Of a DNA stretch of 64,000 nt, positions 53,032 to 63,222 are shown piece after piece. Source of the DNA: Paraglaciecola sp. MB-3u-78. GTDB taxonomy: Bacteria; Pseudomonadota; Gammaproteobacteria; Enterobacterales; Alteromonadaceae. The notes under the pieces are model-generated. The model searched no databases. It had not been told where the DNA came from and worked only from the letters and a program-made list of their open reading frames with translations. Position 1 is the stretch's first letter. Every line of letters starts with the position of its first letter. The position numbers and the translations under genes are program-made. The stretch is from positions 124,001 to 188,000 of the forward strand of contig NZ_PJCF01000087.1 in the NCBI RefSeq assembly GCF_002835935.1, read 5' to 3'.

Positions 53032-55599
53032 TTGCAAGTCACACGAATTCCAATCCAATTAAATCGTGCATCCAATACACCATTAATTCAATTTGGTTTC
53101 CCTGCCCCTTTGGGAATGCTTCACTCACTTGAGCAATTATCAATTGAGGTCGATAACAACACTCTGAATTCGAGCGCAAAAACCACCGCCCAATGGCACG
53201 ACGGAAGCATTAAATCTGTTCATATCACTTTTCATTGTAGCGCAGAAAATATAGATTATTTTGATGTGGTTATTAAGCAGTACAAACCAGATAAACTAAA
53301 AGACACAGACTCATTACTAGTTAACGCTAGCGGCAATAGCATCGTACTAAAAAGCCATTCTTTTGAGTTTACCTATGAGTTACATAGCACTGACTTTACG
53401 TTTCAATGCCTAAAGAACAAGAGCCAGAAAAAGGGTACGATAAACTTAATAGATGATTCAAGCCTATTCTTAAAGCCTAAATTTACTAGCTATGCAACTA
53501 TCAAACACCATAGTCAAGGCTGTAAAACGATGTCGACTGTGGAACTCATAATCAATGGTTCATTCCACAATGCCAATGCGCAAGTAAGTTGTTTGTTCCA
53601 AGTGAACTTTACATTTTATGACGCGTCGGATCACATGAGTATTAAATATACTCTACATAACCCCAAAGCTGCGAAACACTATAATGGTCATTGGGATCTA
53701 GGAGATCAAAATTCGTTCTTTTTTAAATCCTTAAATTTAAAATTAGATACTCAAGAAAATGATCCTAACATCAGTTATTGGTTAGAAAACGGCCAAGATA
53801 AGCCTAAACAATCAACAGGCCTTACAACGATAAGCCAAAATGCCAGTGGTGGAATAAATTGGAATAGCCCTGCACATATCGATCACTCCGGAAAGATCCC
53901 GCTAGAAACCAATGGCTACACCTTATGTATTGATAATAAAGTTGTTTCATCAGGCTCTCGAGCCACGCCTATCATATCTATAGCATCGAATACTTTCATA
54001 ACTCAAAAGAATTTTTGGCAAAATTTTCCAGCCTCTATCAGTACAAAAAATAACGAAGTGCTGTTCTCTTTGTTTCCCGAAAAAAATAATTTCTGTCATG
54101 AGCTACAAGCGGGTGAAAGCAAAACATATGAAATTTGGCTGGCATTTGGTGCAGATAAATCAAATGTAAACTGGGTACATAAAGTTAATTCAACCGCCAT
54201 GGACAAAGACTGGCTCAACAAGTCCTTTTTTGGTCAACTTTTCAACACTCAGGATCTCAAAAAAGACTGGAAAAACCTAATTCAAAACGGAATTGAAGGC
54301 GATAATAACTTTTTTGAAAAAAGAGAAACTTTGGATGAGTTTGGATGGCGAAATTTTGGCGATCTTTATGCTGACCATGAGACAGCAAGTTATCAAGGAG
54401 CCGAAACCTTTGTATCTCATTATAATAATCAATATGACCCAATATATGGTTTTCTGAAACAATATATTGTCAGCGGAAATGCAAAATGGTTTGAACTCGC
54501 TGATGATCTAGCAAAGCATGTTATTGACATAGATATTTATCACACAACCGAAGATAAAGACGAATATAACGGGGGCCTATTCTGGCACACCGACCATTAC
54601 CTCCAAGCATATACGTCGTCACATAGGTCCTATTCAAAACATCAACCAAGTGACGCATATCAAGATCATGCGGGGGGTGGAGGTCCTGGTGGGCAACACT
54701 GCTATACCACTGGGTTGATGATGCATTATTTATTGACTGCCCATGAGCCATCTAAAGATGCGGTTCTTACCTTAACTCATTGGATAAGTAACGTATACGA
54801 AGGCTCTGGAACATGCTTAGAATTACTCTTAGCGCTTAAAAACAGACAGATGGCAGGCTTTAAAAATCACTTTTCTGGACAATATCCACTCGATAGAGGC
54901 ACAGCTAATTATGTGGTCGCTTTACTAGACAGTTACGAACTGACCAACAACATCGAATATTTAACCCGAGCAGAACAAGTATTACTATTTAGCTTTCACC
55001 CTAATGAAGATATTAATAATCGTAATTTACAAGACGTCGAAAACACTTGGTTTTATACCGTTTTTCTACAAGCTGTTTGCCGCTATTTAGGCATCAAAGA
55101 AAGACTACATCAACTGGATGATCCCTTCTATTATTGTAGAGATAGTCTACTTAACTTTGCCCGTTGGATGACAATATTTGAAGTGCCCTATTTAACTAAT
55201 CCAGACATACTTGAATACCCCAATGACACGTGGACAGGTCAAGACTTGAGAAAAGTCCATATTTTTGCAGCGGCTTATTACTATAGCGCTCAGAATAACC
55301 CAGTCTACTTGGATAAAGCCCTATATTTTGAAAATGATATACTCAACAGACTTAACAGTTCGTCTACCAAAACGTATACTCGAATAATGGCGTTAGTTTT
55401 ACAAAATTATGGCGCTTTAGATTTCTATAAGAATAAAATTAATATTTCGTGTTTCAAATGCCCCAGATTTGTTTGGCCCAGAGCTCACTATGAAGGAAAG
55501 CCTGTGTTATTGGCTTTCCTAACTGTGATGTTAAAAAGAATTTCAAAATTTTCTTTAATGAACGAAGTTAATTGGCTGAAAAAACGCTTAAAAAAATAG
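53032..55599 (+). CDS. RIFT-barrel protein (YetA/PcRGLX-like), possible polysaccharide lyase
   Basis: This 855-residue protein has no signal peptide. The N-terminus, with FGFPAPLGMLHSLEQLSIEV and WHDGSIKSVHITFHC, matches the RIFT-barrel domain of PcRGLX/YetA, the exo-rhamnogalacturonan lyases. A large alpha/alpha-like region follows, with HTDHYLQAYTSSHR, DHAGGGGPGGQHCYTTGLM and TANYVVALLDSYE. The start is a TTG at 53032; later starts would remove the barrel. Its place among glycosyltransferases suggests it acts on the cluster's own polymer. The lyase activity is inferred from the family only. Confidence 0.72.
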   Translation: MQVTRIPIQLNRASNTPLIQFGFPAPLGMLHSLEQLSIEVDNNTLNSSAKTTAQWHDGSIKSVHITFHCSAENIDYFDVVIKQYKPDKLKDTDSLLVNASGNSIVLKSHSFEFTYELHSTDFTFQCLKNKSQKKGTINLIDDSSLFLKPKFTSYATIKHHSQGCKTMSTVELIINGSFHNANAQVSCLFQVNFTFYDASDHMSIKYTLHNPKAAKHYNGHWDLGDQNSFFFKSLNLKLDTQENDPNISYWLENGQDKPKQSTGLTTISQNASGGINWNSPAHIDHSGKIPLETNGYTLCIDNKVVSSGSRATPIISIASNTFITQKNFWQNFPASISTKNNEVLFSLFPEKNNFCHELQAGESKTYEIWLAFGADKSNVNWVHKVNSTAMDKDWLNKSFFGQLFNTQDLKKDWKNLIQNGIEGDNNFFEKRETLDEFGWRNFGDLYADHETASYQGAETFVSHYNNQYDPIYGFLKQYIVSGNAKWFELADDLAKHVIDIDIYHTTEDKDEYNGGLFWHTDHYLQAYTSSHRSYSKHQPSDAYQDHAGGGGPGGQHCYTTGLMMHYLLTAHEPSKDAVLTLTHWISNVYEGSGTCLELLLALKNRQMAGFKNHFSGQYPLDRGTANYVVALLDSYELTNNIEYLTRAEQVLLFSFHPNEDINNRNLQDVENTWFYTVFLQAVCRYLGIKERLHQLDDPFYYCRDSLLNFARWMTIFEVPYLTNPDILEYPNDTWTGQDLRKVHIFAAAYYYSAQNNPVYLDKALYFENDILNRLNSSSTKTYTRIMALVLQNYGALDFYKNKINISCFKCPRFVWPRAHYEGKPVLLAFLTVMLKRISKFSLMNEVNWLKKRLKK

Positions 55600-55611
55600 G
55601 ATAACATCAAT

Positions 55612-56562
55612 TTGGCTCTTATCTCATTTATCATTCCCCACAAGGGAAGATTCGAAATGTTACTAGAAACAATAGGATCTGTGGGACAACAAAACTTTGA
55701 TTTAGCAAACATTGAAATCATTGTAGTGAGTCAAACGCCAAGTATCAGTGAAGTTACATTACCCAGTTTAGGCGTAGAGATTAAAACCTTTATCAGGCCA
55801 GAGTGCGAAACCATCTCTGCTCTTAGAAATTTTGGTGTAAAGAATTCAACGGGAGAGTTTTTGGCGTTTCTCGATGCAGACATATTTTTGTCTAATAACT
55901 GGGTTGAAAGCATGTTGTCGGAACTTTCGACAAACCCAAATAGAATCATTACCAGCGCGGTGCAAATTTGCAAACAATCATCCCCTCCACTTGAGAAGAT
56001 CAGAACACACCTGAGTAACGTAGAGGTGGACAAAAATGTGAGTTTTTTGCCTGGTAGAAACCTTTTCATGAGCAAACAATCGTTTTATAAAATAGGTGAA
56101 TTTCCAGAACATTTAGTCACCTGTGAGGATTATTTTTTTACTGACAAAGCCGCCAAGATAGGTGAGTTATTTTACTCATCGGCTGCAAGTTACACCCATT
56201 TAGGAGAAGATAAACAATTTGCTGCCATGTTTTCTAAGGAAGTATGGCGAGGTCAATCAAATTTGCGGTCATTAGAAGGAAGAAAAATTCCAATACGGGA
56301 ATGGCCAAGTATTATCGTTCCTCCCGTTATTCTGATATGTTTATTAGTGTCTCTATTGAGCCTAATTTTAGGCTTTACGGGTGTGTTTGTTACATCATTA
56401 TTACTAGCGTTAATACCGCTGTGTGCTTATACAATAAGGTTATGGCGCATTGCCAAAGCAGATGTATCTTTTCTGAATATATTGTTATTTTATATCACTT
56501 ACTTTCCTGCAAGGGCGTTAGGCACTTTTTTAGGCCTTTTCAAAACAATAACTGTCAAATAA
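55612..56562 (+). CDS. Glycosyltransferase family 2 with C-terminal membrane helices
   Basis: This is a 316-residue GT-A enzyme. ISFIIPHKGRFEMLLETIGS opens the fold, and FLDADIF holds the DxD that binds the metal and nucleotide sugar. GRNLFMSKQSFYKIG and CEDYFFTDKA are acceptor-side blocks. Two or three membrane segments (about residues 240-310) anchor it in the inner membrane. The start is a TTG at 55612 with AGGA ten bases upstream. It should add a sugar to a lipid-linked exopolysaccharide precursor. Confidence 0.88.
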   Translation: MALISFIIPHKGRFEMLLETIGSVGQQNFDLANIEIIVVSQTPSISEVTLPSLGVEIKTFIRPECETISALRNFGVKNSTGEFLAFLDADIFLSNNWVESMLSELSTNPNRIITSAVQICKQSSPPLEKIRTHLSNVEVDKNVSFLPGRNLFMSKQSFYKIGEFPEHLVTCEDYFFTDKAAKIGELFYSSAASYTHLGEDKQFAAMFSKEVWRGQSNLRSLEGRKIPIREWPSIIVPPVILICLLVSLLSLILGFTGVFVTSLLLALIPLCAYTIRLWRIAKADVSFLNILLFYITYFPARALGTFLGLFKTITVK

Positions 56563-56578
56563 GGGTAGGAACGATTTA

Positions 56579-57700
56579 GTGAATAGAACAATTAATGTGT
56601 TGCAGTTTATTTGTCCTACTGGATTTTATGGTGCAGAGCGCTGGGTGCTTGCGTTAGCGAAACACTTGCATACTGATAAAGTTAGATGTGAATTAGCTGT
56701 CACCATGGAACCTATGCAGAAAGAGCTTGAACTGGTAAACGAATATCAAAAATTAGGATTGCCCTGCCATCAAATATCAATGAAGCATAAAGCTGATTTC
56801 GCTGCTATCAGCCTTTTAGTAGAGCTAATTCACAAAAATAATATCGATATTATTCATAGCCACGGTTACAAGTCAGACATTATTGGTGTGTTAGCGGCCA
56901 AAAAAGCGGGTATAAAATGTATTGTGACACCACATGGCTTTGAGAATGCTAAAGACTTCAAGCTACGTTTGTTTATTTGGTTAGGTTGCCAAGCAATGCG
57001 ATTTGCTGATCTTGTGGTGCCTTTGTCTCAGCAACTATTAGCAGACTGTAAAAGAATTGGCGTCAAGCAGTCAAAGACGGTGTATATCCAAAATGGTGTA
57101 GACTTGTCAGAAGTTGAACAGACTTTAACGCCGCAAAGAACAGCGCCAAACGAAAAACGCATTGGTTTTGTTGGGCAAATGATCAGTCGTAAAAACATTT
57201 TCGACTTATTAGATGTGTTCGATAACATCAATAAGAAGCACCCCAACACTCGCCTAGTTTTATTGGGTGACGGAGACGCACGCAAAAAATTAGAAGCCTA
57301 TGCGGCGACATTAAAAAGCAAAGATAAAATTGAATTTTTAGGGTTTAGAGACGACCGTCTAGAGTTGTTAAAATCATTCGATCTGTTTGCGATGACGTCC
57401 ACATTAGAAGGGATCCCAAGATGTTTAATGGAAGCAGCAGCAGCCAACATCCCAGTCGCAGCTTATGATATTCCAGGTATTGATCAGATCATTAAACATA
57501 ATAAAACAGGGCTTTTAGCGACCCTTGGAGACAAAAAGACATTAGAACAACATTGGGAAAGTATTTTGTTTAATCCTGATATTGCTCAAAAAGTGGCGCA
57601 AAATGCTAAAGACTATGTGTATAAGCATTATTCAGCCAATCGTATGGCAGAAGAATATACGTCCCTATTTACAAGCAGTTTGGGCATAACCCATGAATAA
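56579..57700 (+). CDS. Glycosyltransferase family 4
   Basis: This is a 373-residue GT-B glycosyltransferase. LQFICPTGFYGAERWVLALA opens the N-terminal domain. The C-terminal domain has FVGQMISRKNIFDLLDVF and the nucleotide-sugar site STLEGIPRCLMEAAAANIPV, the EX7E motif. The start is a GTG at 56579 behind AGGAACG. Its stop overlaps the deacetylase start by 8 bases. It is probably an exopolysaccharide chain enzyme; the sugar is unknown. Confidence 0.9.
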   Translation: MNRTINVLQFICPTGFYGAERWVLALAKHLHTDKVRCELAVTMEPMQKELELVNEYQKLGLPCHQISMKHKADFAAISLLVELIHKNNIDIIHSHGYKSDIIGVLAAKKAGIKCIVTPHGFENAKDFKLRLFIWLGCQAMRFADLVVPLSQQLLADCKRIGVKQSKTVYIQNGVDLSEVEQTLTPQRTAPNEKRIGFVGQMISRKNIFDLLDVFDNINKKHPNTRLVLLGDGDARKKLEAYAATLKSKDKIEFLGFRDDRLELLKSFDLFAMTSTLEGIPRCLMEAAAANIPVAAYDIPGIDQIIKHNKTGLLATLGDKKTLEQHWESILFNPDIAQKVAQNAKDYVYKHYSANRMAEEYTSLFTSSLGITHE

Positions 57701-58685
57701 AGCTGGCCAAGCTAAAAAACCAATAATATTCGTTTTATCTATAGATACTGAGGAAGAGTGGGATTGGTCTGGTCCATTTCCTCAAAGACATGGAGATGTG
57801 CAAAATATTCTTCAAGTTCCAGCCTTTCATACTGTTGTATCGTCATTCAATATTCGGCCTACGTATTTCGTCGACTATGCCGTGCTAGAAACAGCCCAAT
57901 CGGTTGAAAATATGCAACGGATAATACAGCAACAAAACTGTGAAATAGGTGCACATATGCATCCATGGTGTAACCCTCCTTACTTTGATGATGTCGGTGA
58001 GGCACAATCCCACGTAGTCAATTTACCTGTGCAGGAAGTGGAAGTAAAAGTTAAAGCCTTAGTATCAAAAATTGAACAAACCCTAGATGTCACGCCTAAA
58101 TCCTTTAGATCCGGTAGATGGGGTATAGATGGAAAAGTCATGAATTTACTCTTCCAAAATGGATTCAATGTAGACTCCAGCGTTTACCCTTACTACAAAA
58201 ATGAGTTTTTCAGTTGTTTTGGTGCTCCGCCAACACCTTATTGGGCTGCATTAGATAAACCACTTGAAGAGACAACTCAGCAAGATATGTTTGAAGTCCC
58301 CGTAACGGTTGGCTTTAACAGGGGGAATTTTGATTTTTGGAATAGAATTCATTATTTATTTACTCAGCCTAACCTTAGTTGGACGCGATTTAATGGACTG
58401 GCTTGGCATACAAGAATAATGAGAAAAAATTATTTATGTCCAGAATTGTCATCGGTTGCAGATATGATTAATCTTTGCGACATAGTCATTGATAAGGGCT
58501 ATCCGGTGCTACATATGTACATGCATAGTTCCAGTTTATTGGATAATAGTAATAATATACTTGGACAAAACAATGCGTTTAATCACCTATGTAGATCAAT
58601 AGAGCAAGTCGTCGGATACTTAGAAAAACACTATGAAGTAGAGTTTTGTACCATCTCTGAAGCCGCGAATAAACTGAAATCATAA
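57693..58685 (+). CDS. XrtA-associated polysaccharide deacetylase (DUF3473 type)
   Basis: This 330-residue NodB-like deacetylase is of the XrtA/PEP-CTERM-associated kind. FVLSIDTEEEWDW holds the metal Asp, PTYFVDYAVLE the barrel strand, IGAHMHPWCNPPY the metal His pair and SFRSGRWGID the Arg site. The C-terminus (VLHMYMHSSSL) is the DUF3473-like region. It would remove acetyl groups from the polysaccharide. It overlaps the upstream GT gene and lies two bases from the FemAB gene. Confidence 0.9.
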   Translation: MNKAGQAKKPIIFVLSIDTEEEWDWSGPFPQRHGDVQNILQVPAFHTVVSSFNIRPTYFVDYAVLETAQSVENMQRIIQQQNCEIGAHMHPWCNPPYFDDVGEAQSHVVNLPVQEVEVKVKALVSKIEQTLDVTPKSFRSGRWGIDGKVMNLLFQNGFNVDSSVYPYYKNEFFSCFGAPPTPYWAALDKPLEETTQQDMFEVPVTVGFNRGNFDFWNRIHYLFTQPNLSWTRFNGLAWHTRIMRKNYLCPELSSVADMINLCDIVIDKGYPVLHMYMHSSSLLDNSNNILGQNNAFNHLCRSIEQVVGYLEKHYEVEFCTISEAANKLKS

Positions 58686-58687
58686 AC

Positions 58688-59746
58688 ATGCAAACACTAA
58701 CTCACTATACTATTGCACCTGCTACTAAGCATACGCTTGCAGATTGGGATGAATATGTAGAAAATCATCCGCAAGCTTCACCCTATCAGAGGTTTGCTTG
58801 GGTAAAATCGGTAAATGACGCTTACGAGCACGACAATGTGAGTCTTATAGCTTATGAATCACAAAAAGTTGTGGGTGTTATGCCATGCATAAAGATGCAG
58901 CGCCCTTTTTCTAAACCCCTTTACTGCGCATTACCTTTTTGTGATTTAGGCTTTTGTTTAGCTGACAATGAGACAATCAAACAAGCTTTAATCACTAAGT
59001 CTCTTGAGTTATTGCAAAGCGAAGGTGGTATCAATTTCGAATATCGAGACTCATATACGTTATCTGATAGTGAAAGTTTGGCCGGTAAAAAAGTGCGAAT
59101 GCTTTTAGCTTTACCAGAAAACTCAGCAGCACTGATGGCTGGATTCAAATCTAAATTGCGTAGTCAAATTCGTAAAGCTGAAAAAAATGGGCTGATTTAT
59201 TTAATCGATAATAGTCAAAAACAAATTGATGACTTCTATCAAATATTTGCAATTAATATGCGCAAACTTGGCTCTCCCGTCCATAGCAAAAAATGGTTTG
59301 AGTCTCTATTTGAACATTATGCTGATAACATCTTTCTATCCGTTGTTTATAGTGAAGATATTCCAGTGGGAGCAGGGATAGTGCTGCGCAATGCAAATAA
59401 AATATCCATTCCTTGGGCATCAACCGTAGCAGATTACAACAGGCTAGCACCCAACATGATGTTGTATTGGTCTCTGTTACAGCATGTGTGTGATCTGGGC
59501 TGTACCGAATTCGACTTTGGTCGCTCTACCTATGATGAGGGAACATACAAGTTCAAACGTCAATGGGGAGCTGAGCCAGTGCCATTAGCATGGTCAAACC
59601 TGGCGCAAAGCAACACCTTATATGACAGTGAACCTGACGATAATGTTAGTAAAATCAGAAGTTTGGTTGAAAAAACATGGTCAAAATTGCCGCTAGGTCT
59701 CACAACTATGCTTGGCCCTAAAATTCGTAAACATATAAGTCTTTAA
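58688..59746 (+). CDS. FemAB family XrtA/PEP-CTERM system-associated protein
   Basis: This 352-residue protein has the double GNAT fold of FemAB. NHPQASPYQRFAWVKSVNDA, LPFCDLGFCLADN, KSKLRSQIRKAEKNGL, MRKLGSPVHSKKWFESLF, GAGIVLRNANKISIPWAST and FDFGRSTYDEGTYKFKRQWG match the group found in XrtA clusters. FemAB enzymes add amino acids to peptides; here the acceptor may be a sugar or lipid. It is part of the same operon as the deacetylase and the amidotransferase. Confidence 0.92.
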   Translation: MQTLTHYTIAPATKHTLADWDEYVENHPQASPYQRFAWVKSVNDAYEHDNVSLIAYESQKVVGVMPCIKMQRPFSKPLYCALPFCDLGFCLADNETIKQALITKSLELLQSEGGINFEYRDSYTLSDSESLAGKKVRMLLALPENSAALMAGFKSKLRSQIRKAEKNGLIYLIDNSQKQIDDFYQIFAINMRKLGSPVHSKKWFESLFEHYADNIFLSVVYSEDIPVGAGIVLRNANKISIPWASTVADYNRLAPNMMLYWSLLQHVCDLGCTEFDFGRSTYDEGTYKFKRQWGAEPVPLAWSNLAQSNTLYDSEPDDNVSKIRSLVEKTWSKLPLGLTTMLGPKIRKHISL

Positions 59747-59795
59747 TCATAAAAATAAACTATTGAATATTTAATTAAGAACGGGAATTAATTTA

Positions 59796-61679
59796 ATGTG
59801 TGGAATTGCTGGTTTTACCCATTTTTCAGGGAATATGGGTGATAAAGACATGCTGAAAAAAATGGGCGATAGCATTTATCACCGTGGCCCCGATGCGGGT
59901 GGCGAATACATCAACGAGCATATCGGTCTAGCTCATCGTAGGTTAGCGATTATAGATTTGTCAGATGCCGGTATCCAACCTATGACCTCCCATGATGGCA
60001 AATACATCATCGTATTTAATGGCGAAATCTATAATTTCCAGACAATAAGAGATGAGCTAAGCGCCGCAGGTTACCCGTTTAAAACCCATACAGATACAGA
60101 AGTCATCTTGGCACTTTATGCCACCGAAGGCGAAAAAATGCTAAGCAAGTTAAACGGCATGTTTGCTTTTGCTTTGTGGGACACCACCTCAGAAAAACTA
60201 ATGATAGCCAGAGATCGTATGGGCAAAAAGCCTTTATACTATCTGCAAACTGAAACCCAGTTTGCCTTTGCTTCAGAAATAAAAGCCTTACTGACCTTAC
60301 CCAATGTACCAAGAGATATTCGCTTAGATGCGGTTTACGATTTTTTTGCTTACCAATATGTACCTGATCCTAAAAGTATTTTTACCCACATTCATAAACT
60401 CCCCCCCGGCCACTATATGACCATCGATGCCTCGGGTGTTAATATTCAACAATACTGGGATGTATCCTTTAAACATACCAGCGATGAAAGTGAAGAGGTA
60501 CTAACACAGAAACTTCGCGAGCTAGCTACTCACTGTACCAAACAGCGCATGGTGAGTGACGTGCCACTAGGCGCATTTTTAAGTGGAGGGGTTGACTCCA
60601 GTGGTGTTGTAGCCATGATGGCCACTAACAGTAAAACACCTGTCACCACCTGTTCAATTGGTTTCGACGAAAAAAAATTCAACGAAACTGAATTTGCCAA
60701 AGAAGTCGCGAATAAATATCACACTGACCACCACGAATTTACGGTCCATCAAAATGTTGCTGATAATTTAGAAAAAATTGTCGCTTATTTTGATGAACCC
60801 TTTGCAGACCCTTCATTAGTCCCTACTTTTTTTGTATCAGAGCTGGCTCGCCAACAAGTCACAGTGGCCATTGCTGGTGATGGTGGCGACGAAGTATTTG
60901 CCGGTTATGAAAAATACACCACAGACGCCACAGAGAATCGTTTACGCAATAAATTTCCTAAATTTATACGCAAACACCTTTTTCCAAAACTCGCGGACTT
61001 ATTATCTAACAGTAATGCGACTGTTTTTCGCAAAGGTAAATCGCTGCTTACCAGTTTAAGCCAAGAACCAGCAATGGGCTTTTATACCACCAACTCACAG
61101 ATTGATGACAGACAGTGGCAAAAGTTAGCCAAACAAGAAGTAAAAGAAAAGCTAGGTGACTATCACCCATCTAAAATTACTATCGACGCCTATGAAAAGT
61201 CAGACGGCCCAGACCATCTAGCAAAAATACTCTACACCGATATGAAAACCTATTTGCCCGGCGGTATATTGGTTAAAGTAGACCGTATGAGCATGGCTAA
61301 TTCATTAGAGGTTAGAGCGCCGTTACTCGACAAAGACGTGGTAGAGTTTTCTGCCACTGTACCTTCAGAAATGAAATTTAAAAACGGCGAAAAAAAACAT
61401 ATTCTAAAAGAAGCCTTTAAGCCTATGTTGCCCGATGACATATTATATCGTAAGAAAATGGGCTTCTCGGTACCTTTAGCAAGCTGGTTCAGACATGAAA
61501 TTAAAGACTTAGCCCAACGCCATTTAATAGAGCAAGCTCAAGGTCTTAAAAGCATTTTCAACCACAACCAAGTAGTGACGCTTTGGAATGAACATCAAAA
61601 TGGTAACGCCGACCACAGTGCATTGCTGTGGAGTATGTTAATGTTTGAAATGTGGTGGGTAAAGTATGCACATGGCTAA
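59796..61679 (+). CDS. XrtA/PEP-CTERM system amidotransferase (AsnB-like)
   Basis: This is a 627-residue class II glutamine amidotransferase fused to an asparagine-synthetase domain. The nucleophile is Cys2 in MCGIAGF. The glutaminase part ends near residue 190, and the synthetase PP-loop is FLSGGVDSSGV (about residues 260-270). AIAGDGGDEVFAGYEKY and MANSLEVRAPLLD follow. In XrtA clusters it is thought to amidate a sugar acid of the exopolysaccharide rather than make free asparagine. That fits the UDP-glucuronate epimerase nearby. Confidence 0.93.
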   Translation: MCGIAGFTHFSGNMGDKDMLKKMGDSIYHRGPDAGGEYINEHIGLAHRRLAIIDLSDAGIQPMTSHDGKYIIVFNGEIYNFQTIRDELSAAGYPFKTHTDTEVILALYATEGEKMLSKLNGMFAFALWDTTSEKLMIARDRMGKKPLYYLQTETQFAFASEIKALLTLPNVPRDIRLDAVYDFFAYQYVPDPKSIFTHIHKLPPGHYMTIDASGVNIQQYWDVSFKHTSDESEEVLTQKLRELATHCTKQRMVSDVPLGAFLSGGVDSSGVVAMMATNSKTPVTTCSIGFDEKKFNETEFAKEVANKYHTDHHEFTVHQNVADNLEKIVAYFDEPFADPSLVPTFFVSELARQQVTVAIAGDGGDEVFAGYEKYTTDATENRLRNKFPKFIRKHLFPKLADLLSNSNATVFRKGKSLLTSLSQEPAMGFYTTNSQIDDRQWQKLAKQEVKEKLGDYHPSKITIDAYEKSDGPDHLAKILYTDMKTYLPGGILVKVDRMSMANSLEVRAPLLDKDVVEFSATVPSEMKFKNGEKKHILKEAFKPMLPDDILYRKKMGFSVPLASWFRHEIKDLAQRHLIEQAQGLKSIFNHNQVVTLWNEHQNGNADHSALLWSMLMFEMWWVKYAHG

Positions 61680-61697
61680 AGACCAGAAGTCTAGTAG

Positions 61698-62807
61698 ATG
61701 AGTAAAACGTCAATACTGCACCTTACCTATGACATGCGCATAGGCGGTACCGAAATGGTGATTAAAAACCTGATTGAAGGCTCAGATCCGGACCTTTTTG
61801 ATATGTCGATATTTTGTATTGAAACCCCTATTGGTCCTTGGGGTATTGAAATGCAAAATGCAGGTTTACCTATTACAGCCACATCACGTAAACCCGGCTT
61901 TGATATCTCATTAATATTCGCGATCCGCAAGCACCTTAAAGCTAACAATATAAACCTACTGCATTGTCACCAATATACCCCCTGGGTTTACGGTGTTTTG
62001 GCAGCCTTTGGCACCAAAACCAAGGTTGTTTTTACCGAGCATGGGCGATTCTATCCTGATTCAAGCACGTGGAAACGCAAATTAATTAACCCTTGGTTAG
62101 CTCGAATAACCAAACATATTACAGCCATTTCACAAGCAACCAAACAAGCCTTGGTCGACTTTGAAAACCTACCAAAAGAGCGTGTTGAGGTTATTTATAA
62201 CGGCATAGCTCCGCTAACCCCGCCTTCTACGCTCGAACTTCTGGAACTACGGCGAGAGCTTGGATTAAGCTCAAAAGAAATCTGTATTGGCACAATTGCT
62301 CGCTTTGATCCTATAAAAAACCACCTAATGATGCTGCAAGCATTCAAATTATGTTTGGACTCTGGTCTGCCATTAAAACTGCTGATTGTTGGGGATGGTG
62401 AAATGCGCGAAACGATAGAAGCTGAAATTGTCACTCTTGATATCCAAGATAAAGTTATTCTAACCGGTTACAAAGATAGTCCACAAACTTACCTCGCTCT
62501 AATGGATATTTTCCTTTTGTCTTCCTTTAGCGAAGGAACATCTATGACATTACTTGAAGCGATGTCACTAGGTAAACCCTGCATAGTGACAGACGCGGGA
62601 GGCAATAAAGAAGTAATTCAAAACGGTGAAAATGGCACCGTCACTGAAAATGACAGCACGCAACAATTTGCTAAAGCTATTTTAACTTTAATAAATGATT
62701 CCTCGCTCTATAATCAATATCATCAAGCAAGTCATCGTCGATTTGACTTATGTTTCGAAGCATCAATAATGGTGAGTCAGTTTGAAAAAATGTATCAGAA
62801 ACCATAA
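61698..62807 (+). CDS. Glycosyltransferase family 4, PEP-CTERM/EpsH1-associated type
   Basis: This is a 369-residue GT-B enzyme. ILHLTYDMRIGGTEMVIKNL opens the N-terminal domain. VVFTEHGRFYPDSSTWKRKL, IGTIARFDPIKNHLMMLQAF and SEGTSMTLLEAMSLGKPCIV (EX7E) match the sugar transferases found beside XrtA. It lies 18 bases after the amidotransferase gene. The sugar and acceptor are unknown. It is the last plus-strand gene of the cluster in the window. Confidence 0.9.
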   Translation: MSKTSILHLTYDMRIGGTEMVIKNLIEGSDPDLFDMSIFCIETPIGPWGIEMQNAGLPITATSRKPGFDISLIFAIRKHLKANNINLLHCHQYTPWVYGVLAAFGTKTKVVFTEHGRFYPDSSTWKRKLINPWLARITKHITAISQATKQALVDFENLPKERVEVIYNGIAPLTPPSTLELLELRRELGLSSKEICIGTIARFDPIKNHLMMLQAFKLCLDSGLPLKLLIVGDGEMRETIEAEIVTLDIQDKVILTGYKDSPQTYLALMDIFLLSSFSEGTSMTLLEAMSLGKPCIVTDAGGNKEVIQNGENGTVTENDSTQQFAKAILTLINDSSLYNQYHQASHRRFDLCFEASIMVSQFEKMYQKP

Positions 62808-63222
62808 AAATTCTAGTAGCTATTCAGCTGAAGGAAAATATTTACTCGTGTTCATTTCTAAAAATCATCTAAGACGTGACCTGAGTAAATCCTGTTTCAA
62901 TAGTACATATAAAAATGTGATTCTAGCTTGTTGCTTATTCATTCCCTTGGCTAAAATATGAGCAACATTAAATAGTTGGCTAGTAGGGTATAACTACTAC
63001 CGTCCAAAATCTATGAATAGATAAATCAGGAAAACTGTCTATAGATAGAGCATTTTAGATTCTGCCAAGGTTTAAGTATCGTTAATATCCCTATATTTCC
63101 GAATTACTCAAATCCAATTATAGTTTTTACTGTTAGGGTAATATCAATGGATTGAGTTGCGTTCTTATAATTTTCCACCATAAGAATCAAGCTAATAAAA
63201 AAGAACGATATAATTTCCGACA
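62808..63222. other. Intergenic stretch between convergent genes
   Basis: These are 415 AT-rich bases between the last glycosyltransferase and the convergent acyltransferase gene. No gene and no strong terminator hairpin were found. Confidence 0.5.
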
